From Synanceia verrucosa (lineage: Eukaryota; Chordata; Actinopteri; Perciformes; Synanceiidae): a stretch of 64,000 nt of DNA. Each line of letters begins with the position of its first letter. The stretch's first letter is position 1. The notes under the pieces were generated by a model. The model did not search any database and was not told where the DNA came from. It saw only the letters and a program-made list of their open reading frames with translations. The translations under genes were made by a program, and so were the position numbers. Shown here piece by piece: positions 46,301 through 55,900 of the stretch. The stretch is taken from the NCBI GenBank assembly GCA_029721515.1, contig CM056550.1:19343119-19407118 (forward strand), in the 5' to 3' direction.

Positions 46301-48733
46301 TGATGAAATAGAGAGTCTCTTCTTTCATTTGAGCTATTCAGTGTTTTCAGAGACATAGTAGAAAATATTCTGTGGAATATGACTCCAAATGGGCAAAAAA
46401 CACTGGAACAAGGCACTTTCTCTTTTATAAAACAGCTGGAACTCAATGAGTTAATGTACTTCCTGTAAACATTTCCATGGTTTCTATAGTGTTAGTCAGT
46501 GAAATGGCCTTAAAGCTCCCTGATAACTAATGAACAGCGTTCGGCAGCTCTCCTCGTCCCTCTCTGCATCAGAATAACTCGTGAAGTCATGCAGCTGTTC
46601 CTGGAGGTCGCTAAGAGATGATGTCATAGGATCCTTCAGGAAGTATGTCTGTGGGGGGTTGGTGATAGATGGGAAGGCGAGTATTCTCGTCCACCAGATT
46701 GCACTTTCCTCAGATAAGAAGAAGATAAGGCCCTCGGCTGTAACACACACAGCTTATCACTGTCAAAATGTTGAGAGGAGGAAACTGCGTTCCCGCACCT
46801 ACTTGGACTCTTTATCAGTATCTCTCGACCCAATTATCCCACACAAACACATGCAAGGGCAAGCTGTCTCCTACTTATACACACACACATCACATCGTGA
46901 AAGAGGGGGTTTGAACAGCTGCATCACTGGTCTGGACCAGAGGGGGTGGATGCCTTTCATTCACCATATGTTCCCTTCATACCCAAAATAAAACCTTGCA
47001 GGAAAATGGACCACATTCCTCGACACACAGAGGAAGACAGGCGCTACTGTGTTGGGAAATAAAAAATGCTCACAATACTGAACACTTTATGAGACATGAA
47101 AGTGTATGAGTGTGAGTGAACATCAACAAGAGGCCTTTTTCCATGCTCAGCGTCCAGCTCCTCTTAAAACGAGCTATTCTCATCCTCCAGTTTGTGCTCT
47201 ATTCCCAAACGGGCTTATCTGAGGTATGCAAAACAGCACACACAAACGACAGGTCACACATTTACCAACAAGAGGTAGCACACACTGATCAAACTCTCAT
47301 CAGAGGTGACCTTTTCTACTCGAAAATCCTGGATAAAGAGAAGTCTAGATGGTGCCAGAGCCACTCCACCTGCATTTTGACCGGCCAAATTTTCAACGGC
47401 GGTGTGCGAGTGAGGTCACATTCCTCCTCTCCAGAATAGATTTTCTTATTAGAGACAACATTCTGGACTGTCAACAAACACAAACACAGACACAAAAAAA
47501 GCCTCTGGAGATCTGGAGGGGAAAAAAGAGAATATTCCTGAGGCTTAAATTTGGATTATTATGTTTATAATAAATATGCGACAAAGACAAATCTGAAACA
47601 AGTTCATTGTCGACTGTGTGTGTGTGTGTGTGTGTTCACAGTAGACACACAACTACATAGACATGCAGTATTTGTGTGTGTGGTTGTGACACACATGCAC
47701 TGCTGCTGACGATCACCACCAGGATGCAGCGATGAGTCAAGATCGAACCTTAAACCTTAAAAAAAACGCTGTTTCCCATACAGAAAAGAAACAGGAAAAA
47801 GAAATATTAAAAATTGTACTGAAATTCATTATTAATATATGATTTACTCTTGAAAGTGGCCACTTTTGCATTCTTTTCATACAAGATAATAAAAAGAAAT
47901 ATAAGGATATTGTCAGTATCATTACTATCATACACTATTCTGATAATAGTGATACCCAAATCATACAAGTTTCTTTTTGTTTAAATTTACTAAGGCTCTT
48001 ATATCCAGATTCACTGTTGTATGCTTTACGTACAAGTTTCATCAAAGGAGACTTCCTTTGTATGAAACTTGTACGTAAAGCATACAACAGTGAATGATAC
48101 ATACAATATCCTTGTACTTCTTTTTGTTATCTTGCATGAAAAGAATGCAAAAGTGGCCACTTTCAGGAGTAAATCATTTACTATTCATGTATTTCAGTGT
48201 ATTTTTTTAATACGTTTTTGTTCTGTTTCTTTCACCCAAATAATCACAAGAGGGGTCATTTGAAACATAGCAGTATAGATAGATAGATAGATAGATAGAT
48301 ACTTTATTCATTTCACCTCTTGGTCAAAATCATCCAAGTTAATATAGAAAAGAAACATCAGTCTAATGTGAAAAGACATCCTGAGTTTGCTCGTCAAATC
48401 CCTCTCCAGAGTTTTTGAAAAACTACCTGAATGACAAAAAAGCTAGATTATTTAACCGACCACTATAAATGCCAGAAATACCCATATAAGCACCGAACAG
48501 AGCAGACCATCAAGGCCTCAGACCGCAATTAACAGCTGAGGTTTTTCTATTAAACGTCTTCTCATGTTACCACCTTGGCAGTGAGTCTTTTACTGCACAC
48601 ACACACACACACACACTCACACACACTGTACCTTGGCCACCTGTAGAGGTTTTTGCTGCTCTGCTCCTCCCTGCAGTCTGAAGCCCCATGGTGAACCTCC
48701 ACAGAGGGACACCACTACCTCCTCCGCCACCAT
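37703..48733 (-). CDS. synpo2l: Synaptopodin 2-like (CHAP), complete coding region
   Basis: Five exons join in frame to 1204 residues. A PDZ domain fills roughly residues 1-85 (VVVSLCGGSPWGFRLQGG, RRRSKACRAGL, LSHAQAMSLIDTE). Later blocks match SYNPO2L: SPPDSEAYYGETDSDAD, KEARTKCRSIASLLTDAPNP, SKGVLMFKKRRQRAKKYTL, ISVPAARTGIL, SGPEEDWLRLGAEACNFMQ, GGELFARRQNRMDRYVVE, PSTWKYSSSIRAPPPINYNP, RHQPYQL-like and CVWRPGS at the end. Known: SYNPO2L is a striated-muscle Z-disc, actin-associated protein of the synaptopodin family. It is longer than human (about 977 aa, from memory), mainly in Pro/Ser-rich disordered parts. Only the long last exon and PDZ exons carry strong conservation. Confidence 0.95.
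40378..44134. other. synpo2l intron 4
   Basis: 3.8 kb. It holds an AT-rich TTATTTTA stretch (42840-42990) and a repeat relic (40980-41660, with ATCGATTATTGAATT-type motifs). No exon is recognised. Confidence 0.55.
44135..44526 (-). CDS. synpo2l: synpo2l coding exon 4
   Basis: 392 bases, starting YESATDAGISMQG and ending TTYMDKARQA plus one base. The donor GTGAGT at 44134 splices to make a Lys codon with exon 5 (KARQAKLQRGE), matching the human KAKQAKLQR junction. It carries an HTLTPHTLTP Pro/Thr repeat. Confidence 0.92.
44691..44984 (-). CDS. synpo2l: synpo2l coding exon 3
   Basis: 294 bases from APSGLHSSSFSASPRSS to EEEETSEMSG. It contains SPPDSEAYYGETDSDAD, nearly identical in mammals. 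The donor is GTAAGA. Confidence 0.93.
45060..45211 (-). CDS. synpo2l: synpo2l coding exon 2 (PDZ second half)
   Basis: 152 bases: VRRRSKACRAGLKEHDELVA, IGDQMCAELSHAQAMSLID, TESATLNLRVK. It completes the PDZ fold. The acceptor is CTGTCTGCAG and the donor GTCAGA. Confidence 0.94.
46004..46454. mobile_element. piggyBac-type MITE with TTAA duplication
   Basis: 443 bases bounded by TTAA on both sides (46004-46007, 46451-46454). The terminal 13-mers CTCTTTGAGTGCC and (complement) CTCATTGAGTTCC match at 11 of 13. No transposase. Its right part (CAAGGCACTTTCTCTTTTAT) recurs at about 5985-6002, so the family is repeated in the window. Confidence 0.7.
47845..48185. repeat. Long foldback (inverted repeat) element
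   Basis: Outer arms: TGAAAGTGGCCACTTTTGCA (47851) with ATTCTTTTCATACAAGATAA against the complement at 48101-48165. Inner arms: TCACTGTTGTATGCTTTACG, TACAAGTTTCAT (48011-48043) against 48061-48093, only about 17 bases apart. The left arm has an extra about 90 bases (47915-48010) that the right lacks. Confidence 0.88.
48274..48300. repeat. (GATA)n tail
   Basis: Six to seven GATA units followed by ACTTTATTCATTTCACCTC, the usual 3' end of a fish retroposon. Confidence 0.85.
48597..48628. repeat. CA-rich repeat at synpo2l exon 1 donor
   Basis: CA repeats on plus, TG on the gene strand, starting three bases inside the intron. Confidence 0.93.
48632..48733 (-). CDS. synpo2l: synpo2l coding exon 1 (PDZ start)
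   Basis: 34 codons, ATG at 48733: MVAEEVVVSLCGGSPWGFRL then QGGAEQQKPLQVAK. The GxPWGFR loop is the PDZ carboxylate-binding loop. The donor GTACAG is weak and runs straight into a TG repeat on the sense strand. The open frame extends upstream of the ATG, but family alignment supports this start. Confidence 0.92.
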
Positions 48734-48924
48734 CCCAGCTCCCAGCTCTCGGGCCTTCTGTGTGTGGTTGTGTTTCAAGAGGCTCTCCCACTTCTTCAGC
48801 TCAGACTGAGTATCAATGAGTGAAGCTTCTGCTTCCCTGCTCCTCCCTGTGACCACAGGGGGGTGGCTGGTTTTCATCTGCTTACACTGGAATGCTACGT
48901 AGGAGGGTGGGCACTGGGGAGGAT

Positions 48925-48925
<1 letters not shown>

Positions 48926-48966
<41 letters not shown>
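48926..48966. repeat. (GT)n microsatellite upstream of synpo2l
   Basis: About 20 pure units some 190 bases upstream of the synpo2l ATG. Confidence 0.95.
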
Positions 48967-48967
<1 letters not shown>

Positions 48968-49539
48968 CACCCTCCCTCGTATTCAACACTTGTCATGTCA
49001 CTCTCAAGCACTCCGTACAGGATGGGATACTTGCTGATATACCCTCCCGAAATAACCACGACCACCACTCCCTCTGTGACCCCCAGTTCAGCCTGGCCGG
49101 CGGTTCACGGCTCACAGCTTCGTCTTTATCTGCTCACAGCGGTTCGACCTTAAAGCACAGAGAGGGAGGAAATATTTTAGGAATTTCAGCTGGTCTACTG
49201 TCTATACCAGTTGTTTTTAAAGTGGTGCACTGGGACCCCAAAAAGTCCCAAACAAGAATCCAGCAAAAGCGAGCAATTTATTTTTTGTTCAAAATAATTT
49301 CCTTCACAACTCTGACAATATATGCACAATAACGTTTTTCTAATTTATTACAAATTTATTTTACTAAATGTATATTGATTATCATTCTCCTTGGCATTGG
49401 TGTTAATATTATTTATGAAATGCTTGAAATATTTTTTATTCAGCATTAATGATGTTTCTTATGACTATTATGGTGATGGGATTCATTCAGTTTCTGTAAT
49501 AAATAAAAGGAAAAAGGCAAAATCACGTAAAACAATTAC

Positions 49540-49840
49540 AGTAGTTGTCAACTATTAAATTAATTGCCAACTACTTCATTAATCAAATCAGTTTAATATT
49601 TGTTTTTAGAAAAAAAGTAATAATTCTGTAATTTCAGCTTCTTAAATGGGAATATTTTCTTGTTTCTTGCCTCCTCTGTGACAATAAACTGAATATTTTT
49701 GAGTTGCCAACAAAATTTGAGGACAACATCTTGGGCATTTTTTAATTCATCTTCCCACATTTAATAAACCAAACAACTGATGAATTAATCGAGAAACAAT
49801 CGAGATAACTGACAAATTAATGTCAGCGATGAAAGCAATT
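49540..49840 (+). repeat. ATTAAT-type fish interspersed repeat
   Basis: TAATTTCAGCTTCTTAAATG, CTCCTCTGTGACAATAAACT, GATGAATTAATCGAGAAACA: a fuller copy of the same family. Confidence 0.65.
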
Positions 49841-50267
49841 GTTATCAGTAGTGGATGGAGTTGACACATATGATTTTTAAAAATATTTATGCTTCATTTG
49901 TGACAGCTATTATGATACTGTACAAAATACTTTAGCGCTTCTGTGACTAAATTTCAGTAAATCAGAGTTCCCTAAAACAGAGGCAGGCTCTATGTTGTTG
50001 GGAAAGATGATGAATACTGGCTCTCAGACTGCTGCTCGTCAGCTTCAACACCTCGGATCTTGCACTGGAAAGGATGAGGATTACTGAATTTATTCTGACT
50101 TGGCCCAAAGGCTTAAGTCTGATCATCTAATGAAACCCCCGGCAGGTTTGTGATGAATAGTAATTCCAAATTGGATCTGATTGAAAAGGCAGCTGGGCCT
50201 AAATTTGCCTCGAGTCCCATAAGTGGAGCAGTCTGCATCCCTAAAATGCAGCCAAATCTGGCAACCA

Positions 50268-50692
50268 TACACCGATCAGGCATAACATTATGACCACTGA
50301 CAAATGAAGTGAATAACACTGATTATCTCTCCATCATGGCCTCAGAGTTGATGTTAGAAGCAGGAAAAACGGTAAAGTTTAAAGATTTCCATAATTTTGA
50401 CAACAAGAGGCAAACAGTGATGTCTAGAGGACTGGGTCAGAGCATCTCCAGACCTGCAGCTCTGGTGGTCTGTTCCTGGTCTGCAGTGGTCAGGATCTAT
50501 CAAAAGTGGTCCAAGGAAGGACCAGTGGTGAACCAGAGACAGGGTCATGAGAGGACAAGGATCACTGCAGGCGGGGAGTGAAGGCTGGTCCTGGTGGTCC
50601 GATCCAGAGCAGAGAAGTTAATACTGTTGGGGATGTTTGCATATGGATCTGTGGGGGACCATCACATGATAATGTTGTGCCTGATCAGTATA
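50268..50692 (+). mobile_element. Tc1-like internal-deletion element with both ends
   Basis: The left end ACCGATCAGGCATAACATTA and the right end (complement TGATCAGGCACAACATTATC) are inverted repeats. Inside remains a transposase helix-turn-helix fragment (SISRPAALVVCSWSAVVRIY, QKWSKEG). It is about 425 bases against more than 1 kb for a full element. Confidence 0.85.
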
Positions 50693-50939
50693 TATTGGCC
50701 GATGACTGGTTCACATCTGGTGTCACATTATGATTATTTGATAGATGACTGGGAGGATCACCACAGCCATATGGTACTGGCTCTTAGCCTGAGAGAGACT
50801 TAAAAGAGCCAAGAAAGCTGTGTATGTACAGTATGTAGTCTATCTATGGCAACTTCCTTCTTATGCAAAAGATAGAAATAAATATTGCTGTTATTTCAAA
50901 GTGCTAGAACTGACTTTGAGGCTCACTAGTATGATAATA

Positions 50940-51188
50940 ATGCCTCAGTCGCCGGTGAGGTGCTCTCAGTACAGTAGAGGAGGTGAATGAGGGGGAAGTC
51001 GCTCTGCGGTGTCCGGATGTGGACGTGGCACAGCGCTGCAGCAGTTCCGCTGAATGTCCGCTCCTGATACCAAGAAGGGATTAGTGAGGAACACCCCGGG
51101 ACGACATCGGCTTCACAGTTTGCTGGCCACCGGGTTTCACAGTTTACCCCGAGCAAAGGATAGCCTTACACTTCACAACACTTCTGAG
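50940..51188 (+). promoter_or_regulatory. sec24c: sec24c non-coding first exon and promoter region
   Basis: CpG-bearing sequence ends in a donor CTTCTGAG-GTAGGT at 51188. The coding exon begins after an acceptor at 52805 with only 19 bases before the ATG, so a leader exon is needed, and this is the best candidate. The transcription start near 50940 is a guess. Confidence 0.5.
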
Positions 51189-52804
51189 GTAGGTTTCGAT
51201 TCGAAAACAGTTAAAGTGTGACACCTCTACCCGGCTCGACAGCAGCGCTTGGGGTTTGTGCTACGTTTGCTAATGCTACAGAACGGCTAGCAGCTGGAGG
51301 TTACCAGTTCAGCTAAGCTAGCAGGCTAACGTTAGCTACTCCCGGTTTAGTCACAGCTGATTCAGCCGCCGCTGTCATCATGATTCAAGCCGTCTGGTTG
51401 CTAACGTTAGCGGGATAAGTCAGCCCTCACGTTTTGGAAGTTTGTGTTGTCAACTATGTTGTGCTCCGCTGTTTTAAACTGGTAATAGTTACCCGTCGCA
51501 CGTTAACCAGGCTAAGTGTTTTGAGTTTGACATATTACCGTTGCTAAGCTAAGCTAGCGAGCTAATTATAATGCGGCAGTTAGGTTGTTGCCATTAGCAC
51601 ACGGCTACGCTCGTCAGGCTTCGCTGCTATCGTACTTCGCCACTTGTCTTCCCTGTCATATGTTAATTATTCTCAAATATGACACTTATTTGACAGTTTT
51701 GAATAGTTAAGTCGCGTTTGACTGCATGTGCTAGCCCGGTTCCTTCACCCAGGCTACAGAGCAGATGTGGGTCACCCAGTAGGCCCCACATACTAAATAG
51801 CTGTGCGTTTCCAGCGATTGTGTTTCTCGTTGTGGCACCTGCACTGCTGAATTATTCAAAGGCCCCGTTCGTTTAGCCCGCGTTTGTCTGTTAGATGATA
51901 CTCATCACTCTGTCATATAGGTTAGGCTAGGGGAATAAACAACGCCACCCGTGAACTTCAGGTAGCAAAGTTGAAGTTGAAATGCAGGTGTTGACTGCAG
52001 GTAACCCAGTGGGTGTTATCCCTTAATGACCTGTAAACACATTTGGCACATGCACAAGTTCAGTAGACATGACACAATGTCTCCAGGTATTTAATATGAA
52101 CATTACAGCTGAGGGAGGGAGTAGTCCTTACTAGGCATGTAGTTTGCATGTTTTGCTCCACATTACAGGAATAGTTTGGTTTTTGGTCTACATTAATTCT
52201 GTCACAGTGTCAGTCAAAGCATTTGTTGTTGCACAGTGTGCATACCCGTGTTAACTGATAATTCATACAATACATACAGTCAGTGTGGGTGTGACCAAGT
52301 CAAACATTAAAAGCCAATAAAGGTGTTGTCAGGGAACCAGGAAATATTGACGTCACAAGAAAGTGTGATTTGTGCCTGAATGTGGAAACCTGTGGAGCTG
52401 AGAGCTGTGCAGGCTGAAAGTCTTTTGCATTGCGCTTCCTGTTTGTCAGTTCAGGTGCCATGTGGCTACAAGCTAAGTTGGGGTTGTGTGTGTCATCTTA
52501 GGACAAATCATTGACTTCCGCCGTGTTTTTTTTTTTTTTTTTTTGAGTTAAAAATAGGAAAAGATTTCTGTTTTTGATGAACATGACGACCAGATTGCTC
52601 AATAATGTTAATTCAGTGAGGGAGAGAGAGTTGGCAGTAATTCTTACTAAGATGGCTCGTTTGTTGTTGTTGTTGAGGTTCTGGTTCACATTTTCCTCAC
52701 ATAGCGAGGAAGAGTTCTGTCGTGGCTGATTCTCCCCTGTCTCAGGATATAAACATCCTAAATAAGGTCCATCATGTTGATTAATTGTTTGTGATTCTGT
52801 CCAG
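51189..52804. other. sec24c intron 1
   Basis: 1.6 kb, rich in GCTAGC/GTTAGC words near 51250-51560, which are common in fish gene-start regions. A poly-T (52528-52544) lies near its end. No exon is seen. Confidence 0.55.
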
Positions 52805-52823
52805 ATTTAGGTATGAACTGAGG

Positions 52824-52983
52824 ATGAATGTAAACCAGCACACTCCAATGGCCTCTCCATACGGCCAGCCCCAGCCTGGCTACGGGCAGCCCGGCTACGC
52901 ACCCCTGGATGGGGGATACCCCGCACCCTACGCTCCATACAATGGCCCTGCTTCAGCGTACCAGCACGGGGCTCCACCACAAG
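52824..52983 (+). CDS. sec24c: sec24c coding exon 1
   Basis: The ATG at 52824 gives MNVNQHTPMASPYGQPQPGY and on to YQHGAPPQ plus one base. The donor is GTAAAG. An upstream in-frame extension exists, but MNVNQ is the conserved SEC24C start. Confidence 0.94.
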
Positions 52984-55900
52984 GTAAAGTGATGCTTCTG
53001 AACAATTTTGAATGTAAGTGAGTGAGTTGAGTGAGACACTGGGTGAGCTGTGACACACTTCCAGCACTCTTTGAGCTATTATAACCTTGGAGCGTCCTAC
53101 CTGCCTGCTTCCCGCCATGCAATTGCTCATGTATGTGTAAGAGAGCAGCACTGTGCCTTTGCATACTAATCTGAATCTTTACTCCCCTTCTCATTTCTTC
53201 ACATTGCTTAAAGCATCTCCCTACATCTTTGGGTATTTGCCTTCTTTCCCTTCTTGTATTTCAGGTTATTCTCCTTTCACAAGCTTTCCCTCTAAGGCTG
53301 TGGCTGCCAACCCAGTCTCTGACCTCTCCTCTCCTCTTGACTTAGGTAACTGCTTCCTCTCTTTTTCTTGTTCATTTCACACTCCACATGCTCTGCAATC
53401 ATCGGATCCCCTCCGTACTTTTGGGCATTATTCTTTCTGCTGTTACAGTTTCATAATATATAATGGAAGACAATCTTTTGAGTCAACCTGACACCAGTGA
53501 TTGTTAAGCTTTGTAGCCAGCAGCCAAGGTGATATTGTGAGGGATAAAATCTCCAAATTCTCTCTGCATCTGCTGGTCATATCATTTTATTTCAGTGTCC
53601 AGTAGGGAGGCTTTTTTCTCAGTATGGACATCACATTTTTTATTAACAAACTATGCAACTGACAGCTTATCATGACTGCAATTCGCTGACAAGTTGTCAA
53701 GATGCTTTGCTATATTCAACATCCTAAAATTGTCAGATGTCTGGTGATCTATTTCAGTCTTTAACTGACCCTCTCAACCACACAGTCTTTGCTAGCCTGC
53801 TCTCAGTATCTAGTCTGTGCTACTAACCCCAGAGGCAAAATCTGGGAATGTAATCAGTTCTAAAAATGTATTTGGGCACCTCAGTGGTCTGTAGCCACAT
53901 TTAACTTGCTGTGCTAATCTTGTCACATTCAAAGATTGGTATTAGAATGAATTTAGGATTATTTTCTCCTGGGATGATTCTGCTTGTAATCTTTTGTTTC
54001 TGCGTTGCAGGTCCTGCCAGGGGTCCTCCCACCTCTGGAGCCCCTCCAGCACCTCAACATTATAATCAGTACAGCCACAGTCAAGGGGGCATGCAGAATG
54101 GACCCCCACCTGTGACACAGGCACCACCCAGGTAATTTCATTTTGATAAAGCAAAACTGAACCACGAAATATTTTATCAAACCACATTTTTGTACATTTG
54201 CAGTAGGTTATTCAGATTCTGCAGATTTCACTAGGAACATGGCGATATCCATTTAAACGTACCCATTAACTGCACGAGTCTGAAAGCTCCAAAAAGAGTG
54301 TCGTGTGGTTAATAAAAACTGATGAGTTAATTTTTTCTATATGTTAATTAGTGGCTTTGAAAGAACCTTACTAAGCTGCATTCGGGTACATGTGGCAGGT
54401 CCATAATGAGACTTGTGCTCTACCCCCAACAGTATTTTGGAAACATGTCTTTCTCATTTTAACTGTGGTAGAGATAGAAGATGCTGTGTCCGTCAGTGGG
54501 GACTATTTTTATGGTTATGTGTGTTGAAGCAGGGTGATGGCATAGTGAGAGGACAGACAGAATGGGGCCTTCCCACATAGTGTGTCTGAATTAGACAATA
54601 TTCACATTTTCAGTTGTGGTGAAGGACTTTCTTAGACTTCTAGGGGCTACATTGTGTTTGTTTAAGGTGCATAACCAGCGATCTGTTATGTTGCTCCTTT
54701 CATAGTTGTTGTCTTTGACCTGCTCATCAGTTCATAAACATGGTCAAGAAATCAGCGTTTCCATGAGGAATCTACCTGGAAAAAACAGCTTTCTCTTATC
54801 TCCTACCCATGAGCAACCAGGTTGCTCATGACTCTTACATGACATTTAGTCAGGTCACTGTAGACTGCAAACTGATTACTAAGTGCTAAAAAATGAAGGG
54901 TCTACTGTCTGAGTTGTTATTTACATGACGAAACATGATCGCAACACATATACAAGCAGTAACCATGGTAACAATTGAATGTTCTCTGTGGTGTGGGACG
55001 TCTGCCAGATTTAAACAGAAAATAAAATACACACACACGCACTAATTCATGTGTTTCCAGGCCTGCTGTGTCTCAGCCCTACAACCAGGGAGCTGTGAAC
55101 CTGTCAGGGCCACAGCCCTCCTACCCACATCATTACGGGCCCCCACAACCCTCAATGCAGCAGGTCACTAACCAGATGACTGGGATGCAGATCACCTCTG
55201 GACCCCCAACCCCAGCAGGCCCAGGATATGGTAAGTGTGGATGGATATATTTTTCCGTGTGGTGTAATTTACTGGAATAATGATGCGTATCATTGATGTC
55301 ACGTGAAGATAACCACAGTCTGTCGCTGTCTCCTCAGCTCCACCTCCCAGTTCCCAGCCTCCTGTCAGTAACGCCTACTCAGCCGCACCTCCACCTTCTT
55401 ACACACAAGCCCCGCCCCCGGCATCCTCTGCCGCGACCCAGCCTCCACCTCCGAGCGGCCCTGCAGCTCCTCAGCAATACTACGGAGGCCCACCACCTCC
55501 TTCTCAACAGCCGTTCAGCTCTGCTCTTCCCCCTACCTCTCAACAGCCGTTCAGCTCTGCTCTTCCCCCTACCTCTCAACAGCCGTTCAGCTCTGCTCTT
55601 CCCCCTACCTCTCAACAGCCGTTCACCTCTCCTGCACCACCACCTCCTTCCTCTCAGCAAACCTTTCCTCCTTCTTCCTACTCGGGTCCCATGCCTCCAC
55701 CCAGCCAAGCTCCTGCTCCCCCATCGTCCCAGCCACAGCAGTCCTTCCCTCCAACCCAGACCCCCTTCTCCTCAGCACCTCCACCTGTCAGCCAGCCTGC
55801 CTTCATCTCTGGCCCACCTCCCCATGCCCAGGGCTCCTTTCCCCCTAGAGCACCCCCTCCTTCCTCTCAGCCTGGGTCTTTCCCTCCTCCTGGTCCTCCT

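Larger units (their letters stand above)
45212..48631. other. synpo2l intron 1
   Basis: 3.4 kb. It contains an ATAAT run near 45430, a TTAA-flanked MITE (46004-46454), a foldback element (47845-48185), and a (GATA)n tail (48274-48300). No exon is seen. Confidence 0.6.
48734..50930. other. Divergent intergenic space between synpo2l and sec24c
   Basis: About 2.2 kb between head-to-head genes. It contains a TG repeat (48926-48966), an ATTAAT-family repeat (49540-49840) and a Tc1-like internal-deletion element (50268-50692). The synpo2l promoter is expected in its left part but no motif was decisive. Confidence 0.55.
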
